From positions 1,603,263-1,667,262 of the forward strand of contig OY752148.1 in NCBI GenBank assembly GCA_963573315.1: 64,000 bases of DNA, read 5' to 3'. Position 1 is the first letter of the stretch, and each line of letters starts with the position of its first letter. Position numbers and translations under genes: made by a program. The notes under the pieces were generated by a model. The model was not told the origin of the DNA. It saw only the letters and a program-made list of their open reading frames with translations, and searched no databases. Positions 60,996 to 64,000 of the stretch are shown here, one piece after another. The DNA comes from Entomortierella parvispora. Lineage: Eukaryota > Mortierellomycota > Mortierellomycetes > Mortierellales > Mortierellaceae.

Positions 60996-61528
60996 TGAAA
61001 GGCCGTTGTATATGACAAGGGCGGCGGAAGGGGGACTGCGGGTGGGGACAGGAGGAAAAAAGGGCGGCGGGAAGAGTCAAGTTCGCCGTTCCTGGGTCGG
61101 TGATGCGCGTGCGCTGCGAAATGAAAGAGAATGAAGACGAAGATAGTAAACAGGAGAGAGCAGATGAAGAGAAGGGGTATGAGGGTGGGGAGGCTCTATG
61201 ATTAACGCGTGCGGATGGAGAATGAGGGGAGGATGGAAGGGGTGAACGCGTGATTTGAAGAAGGGGAGGAGGAAGGGAGGAGGAAATCAGCAGATGCAGC
61301 GTTGGCTGTTTGTCCTCGGGATCCAATCAGTGCGAGCGTGAATTGTGTTTGAAGGTGTGAGAAGGGAAGGAAAGCGGAGACGAGAGAAAACGGAGCGTGA
61401 TTTTTTTTTTTTTTTTTTTTTCCCTTGCTTGCAGGTCACAGAGACCCATCAGAAGAAAAATTATTTTATTTTTTTTTCGTGCCGCTTCTCTCTCGTTGCA
61501 ATCAATCACTCGACGAACCTCACTCGCC
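60996..61528. promoter_or_regulatory. divergent promoter of SUN and CMR1 genes
   Basis: About 530 bases with no recognised gene. A T21-type run (61399-61420) lies on the CMR1 side. The SUN side, read on the minus strand, is C/T-rich. The 186-codon open frame over it is a low-complexity read of that tract plus the first SUN exon region. Confidence 0.4.
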
Positions 61529-63695
61529 ATGAAGACCCGCCACCGCCGCAACGACGACCACAGTGACGACCACAGTGACGACCATAGCGACGGCCCCGAC
61601 GACGGTCCCGTCCAGAATGGCGGCATCTCCGAATAGTACGTCTCTTTCATTGGCCTCTCTCTCTTTTGAATCCATCACGCCATTCGTTCAAATTTGGTGG
61701 CGCGTGTGGGCAAATAGACGCATGGATTTGGGATTAATGCAGAAAACGCAGCGCCTTGGATATCTGTGTACCTCCCCTCCTTCATTTCTCTTGTCTGACA
61801 TCTGACGCTCTCAACTCTCGACCGTTTTGGAAATGTAGCGAGCGCATGCGGCTAGAAAATATTAGGAAAAACCAGGAGGCCATGCGAAACTTTGGTATCA
61901 CCGACGCTATCGCTGTAGTTGCAGACTCTGCCGCCAAGAAGAAGAGAGGTCGACCCTCAACCACCCCTGGCGTCCAACGCGAGAAGAGGGTCAAGAACAC
62001 AGAGATCTTGCCAAGGCGTCAATCCAACCGTCTAGCCAACATCGAGGTAAAGTCTGCTTTGCCGTTACAGAAAAAAAATCACAGCTGCAGAGGGGGGAAA
62101 AACCATTGAATATTCACTCGAATCTTTTTTTTTCCGGGTAGCCCGATAATCTGGTCGCCAAAGGCAAGCAGGACAAGTTGGTCGAGTCTCTCCACTTGTC
62201 AGATCGTGAAAAGCGTAGAGTCGGGGACCTCTCATTATCTGATGTGAACGAACATGGCGACTATAACAAATTTTCTTTACTCATGAAGGAAATGGCCACC
62301 TACGTCCCCGAGAAGGCCAGAATGAGGGACGCAGAAGATGAGGTCACCGATGATGAAGCCGAAGTCAAGCAGGAAGTCAAGGAAGAGATCAAGGAAGAGG
62401 AGAAAGAGGATAAGCCTGTCAAGCATGAAAAGGACGATTCCAAGGTCGGCATCAAAAAATACTTTAGTCCTCGCACAACCAGAGGAGCATCCGCGGCAGA
62501 AAAGGATGTCAAGAAGGAAAGTCAGCCTGTCAAGGCACCAGTGTCTTCATCATCGTCTTCAAAGGATCCTTCCCTTCGTAAAAAGGTTCAAAGTCTCAGA
62601 ATCAAAGGTCCATGGCCAACCGTCAAAGTCTGTCAGGGTCGTGTCTATTGTATGGCTGTGCATGAGAACAAGGACAAGGTTCTTGTCTGTGGTGGCGACA
62701 TCGATGGCAACTTGGGCTTTTGGGATTTGAACGAGGATTTGGCAGAGGACTATGAGCCCGAATTCGACGAAGAGCCCAACATCTACTCCTACAGGGCCCA
62801 CAGTCGCACACTATCCAGTATGCAGTACTCCCCTACAGACCCAACCAAACTCTTCACCTCCTCCTACGATGGATCGATTCGTTACTTGGATCTGGTCAAG
62901 CAGCAGTTCATCGAATCCTATGTCGTATCGTCAAATGCCTCTGATCATTTGGGATCTATCTCCATTGATTCCACAGGACAACAACTTTGGTTTGCTGATG
63001 TTGAAGGTGCTGTCACGCTCAAGGATGCTCGTACGCCCAAGAACGAGATGGTTTACCGCAAGACTTTGCATGAGAAGAAGATCGGATGCGTGAACGTCAA
63101 TCCCAAGTACGGAAACTTGATTGTCACGTCAAGTCTCGACAGAACGATGCGAATTTGGGATATCAGGACGTTTGGCAAGAATACCAAGGTGGATGAACCC
63201 CTGGAAGAGCTGGCGCAATTCCCCCATAACCTGAGCGTGACAAGTGCAATGTGGAGTCCTGATGGTGAGTTATCCTTATTCACTCGATTGCTTATTTCTA
63301 ATTTTCCGGTTCTCTAATTCTTTTTTCTTTCATCGAACATAGGGGCCAGTATTGCAAGCACGTCTTATGATGACTATGTCCGCGTATTTAATAACTTTGA
63401 TCCAGCTCTTCCCGATATCAAAGAGATCCCAGAACCGATCAAGATCCGTCACAACAACCAGTCTGGACGATGGGTGACGATGCTTCGAGCCGTTTGGTCT
63501 CATCAATTCAACTGGTTCTCCATCGGAAACATGAACAAATCGGTGGATATTTATTCCAGAGGAACTGGCGACTTGATGGCTAACCTTAAGGATGCTCGTG
63601 TCCTTACTACCGTGCCTGCTGTGAATGCATGGCATCCCAACAGGGTCGTTCTGGCCAGTGGCATGGCGAACGGCAAGATGGTGATTTGGCGGTAG
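61529..63695 (+). CDS. CMR1: CMR1/WDR76-like WD40 DNA damage-binding protein
   Basis: Exons 61529-61635, 61839-62046, 62142-63264 and 63343-63695 give 596 residues. The N-terminus has a His/Asp/Ser repeat, then the ERMRLENIRKNQEAMRNFGI segment typical of CMR1/WDR76, a basic region (KKKRGRPSTTPG, an AT-hook-like GRP core), an acidic Lys/Glu region and a seven-bladed propeller (KVLVCGGDIDGNLGFWDLNE, KLFTSSYDGSIRYLDL, LIVTSSLDRTMRIWDIR). The last blade ends GKMVIWR. Yeast Cmr1 binds chromatin and collects in nuclear foci under replication stress. Each splice joint falls in conserved sequence. Confidence 0.93.
61553..61590 (+). repeat. 12-bp tandem repeat in CMR1 exon 1
   Basis: Three units of GACGACCACAGT/GACGACCATAGC in tandem encode a DHSD repeat. 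The units keep the reading frame, so copy number can vary. Confidence 0.85.
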
Positions 63696-63835
63696 TGAAC
63701 AAAGAGTGGTGATATTGCTCATAAACGATTTTTATACATTTATACATTTTTTTTTGTGCGAATCTATCTATGTTGGTCATAAATATTGTATATACTATGT
63801 CATGGTCGCAAAAATAGCAGGGTATCAGACGCTAT

Positions 63836-64000
63836 TTAAAGGTTAGCGAACAACACGCTGACAACCGATAGAGCCTGAAGAGCCATCACGGCAGTAGAAG
63901 GGATAGTCCATGCCGCTGAACTGGCATTTGCCGAGGCGCCACTAATAGGACTGATCACACTTGAGCCACCAGATCCCAACTGAGCGAACCCGATCCTCGT
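63836..64000 (-). CDS. 3' end of a probable GPI-anchored surface protein
   Basis: The frame is open from the window edge to a TAA at 63838-63836, giving 54 residues. They are Ser/Ala/Gly-rich (SSVISPISGASANASSAAW), then hydrophobic (VMALQALSVVSVLFANL) to the very end. This small-residue site plus spacer plus terminal hydrophobic run is the pattern of a GPI-anchor signal. The protein itself starts outside the window and cannot be named. It converges with CMR1. Confidence 0.6.
   Translation of the reverse strand, partial: TRIGFAQLGSGGSSVISPISGASANASSAAWTIPSTAVMALQALSVVSVLFANL

Noticed and set aside
60766..61326. 186-codon minus-strand frame before the SUN gene
   Set aside because: Leader composition; only the short stretch 60995-60945 in another frame fits as the first SUN exon.

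Overview
The window is eukaryotic nuclear DNA from a filamentous fungus. It has about twenty protein genes, mostly split by short GT..AG introns of about 55-450 nt, with pyrimidine-rich leaders and many homopolymer and triplet runs. The gene families (fungal GATA regulator with a DUF1752-type N-terminus, GH17 beta-glucanase, Cyk3-like transglutaminase fold, 3CxxC zinc fingers, Crinkler-type proteins) and the polyglutamine-rich style suggest an early-diverging fungus of the Mortierellomycota kind (Mortierella/Linnemannia). That placement is inference; no search was run.

Region by region. 1-12 kb: a possible CDS tail, a 75-aa protein with an 8-nt first exon, an iron-type alcohol dehydrogenase (ADHFE1-like), a TMEM198/DUF4203 membrane protein, the scavenger decapping enzyme DcpS/Dcs1, and a WD40 protein divergent from DcpS. 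12-21 kb: a 2.5-kb non-coding leader, a 1281-aa AreA/Nit2-like GATA factor, and a convergent drug/metabolite-family transporter. 21.5-29.6 kb: a proline-rich transglutaminase-like protein, a small Fmp46-like thioredoxin-fold protein, and a 999-aa coiled-coil protein ending in an SH3BGRL/glutaredoxin-like domain.

29.6-37.9 kb is the accessory region. Two paralogous Crinkler (CRN) genes, in the same orientation and inside diverged direct repeats of about 2.3 kb, bracket a decayed gene on the opposite strand. The decayed gene has the parts of a herpes-type/NCLDV-type primase fused to an origin-binding-protein-like helicase. It has lost its frame, carries several stop codons and has an altered Walker B motif.

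38-64 kb returns to housekeeping genes: an ER syntaxin 18/Ufe1 SNARE, a frameshifted F-box gene, a 2-kb gene-poor stretch, alanine-glyoxylate aminotransferase, an SRRM1-like PWI/SR splicing factor divergent from CTP synthase, a tandem pair of 3CxxC zinc-finger proteins, a membrane-anchored GH17 glucanase, mitochondrial GTPase Mtg1, a SUN-domain nuclear envelope protein divergent from a CMR1/WDR76 WD40 protein, and the 3' end of a probable GPI-anchored protein.

The housekeeping genes do not form one pathway. They cover mitochondrial metabolism and translation (ADHFE1, AGXT, Mtg1, Fmp46-like), RNA metabolism (DcpS, SRRM1), membrane and wall biology (syntaxin 18, GH17, GPI protein, Cyk3-like) and the nucleus (SUN, CMR1, GATA). 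All exon boundaries are my own reading from splice consensus, frame and family resemblance, without transcript evidence.
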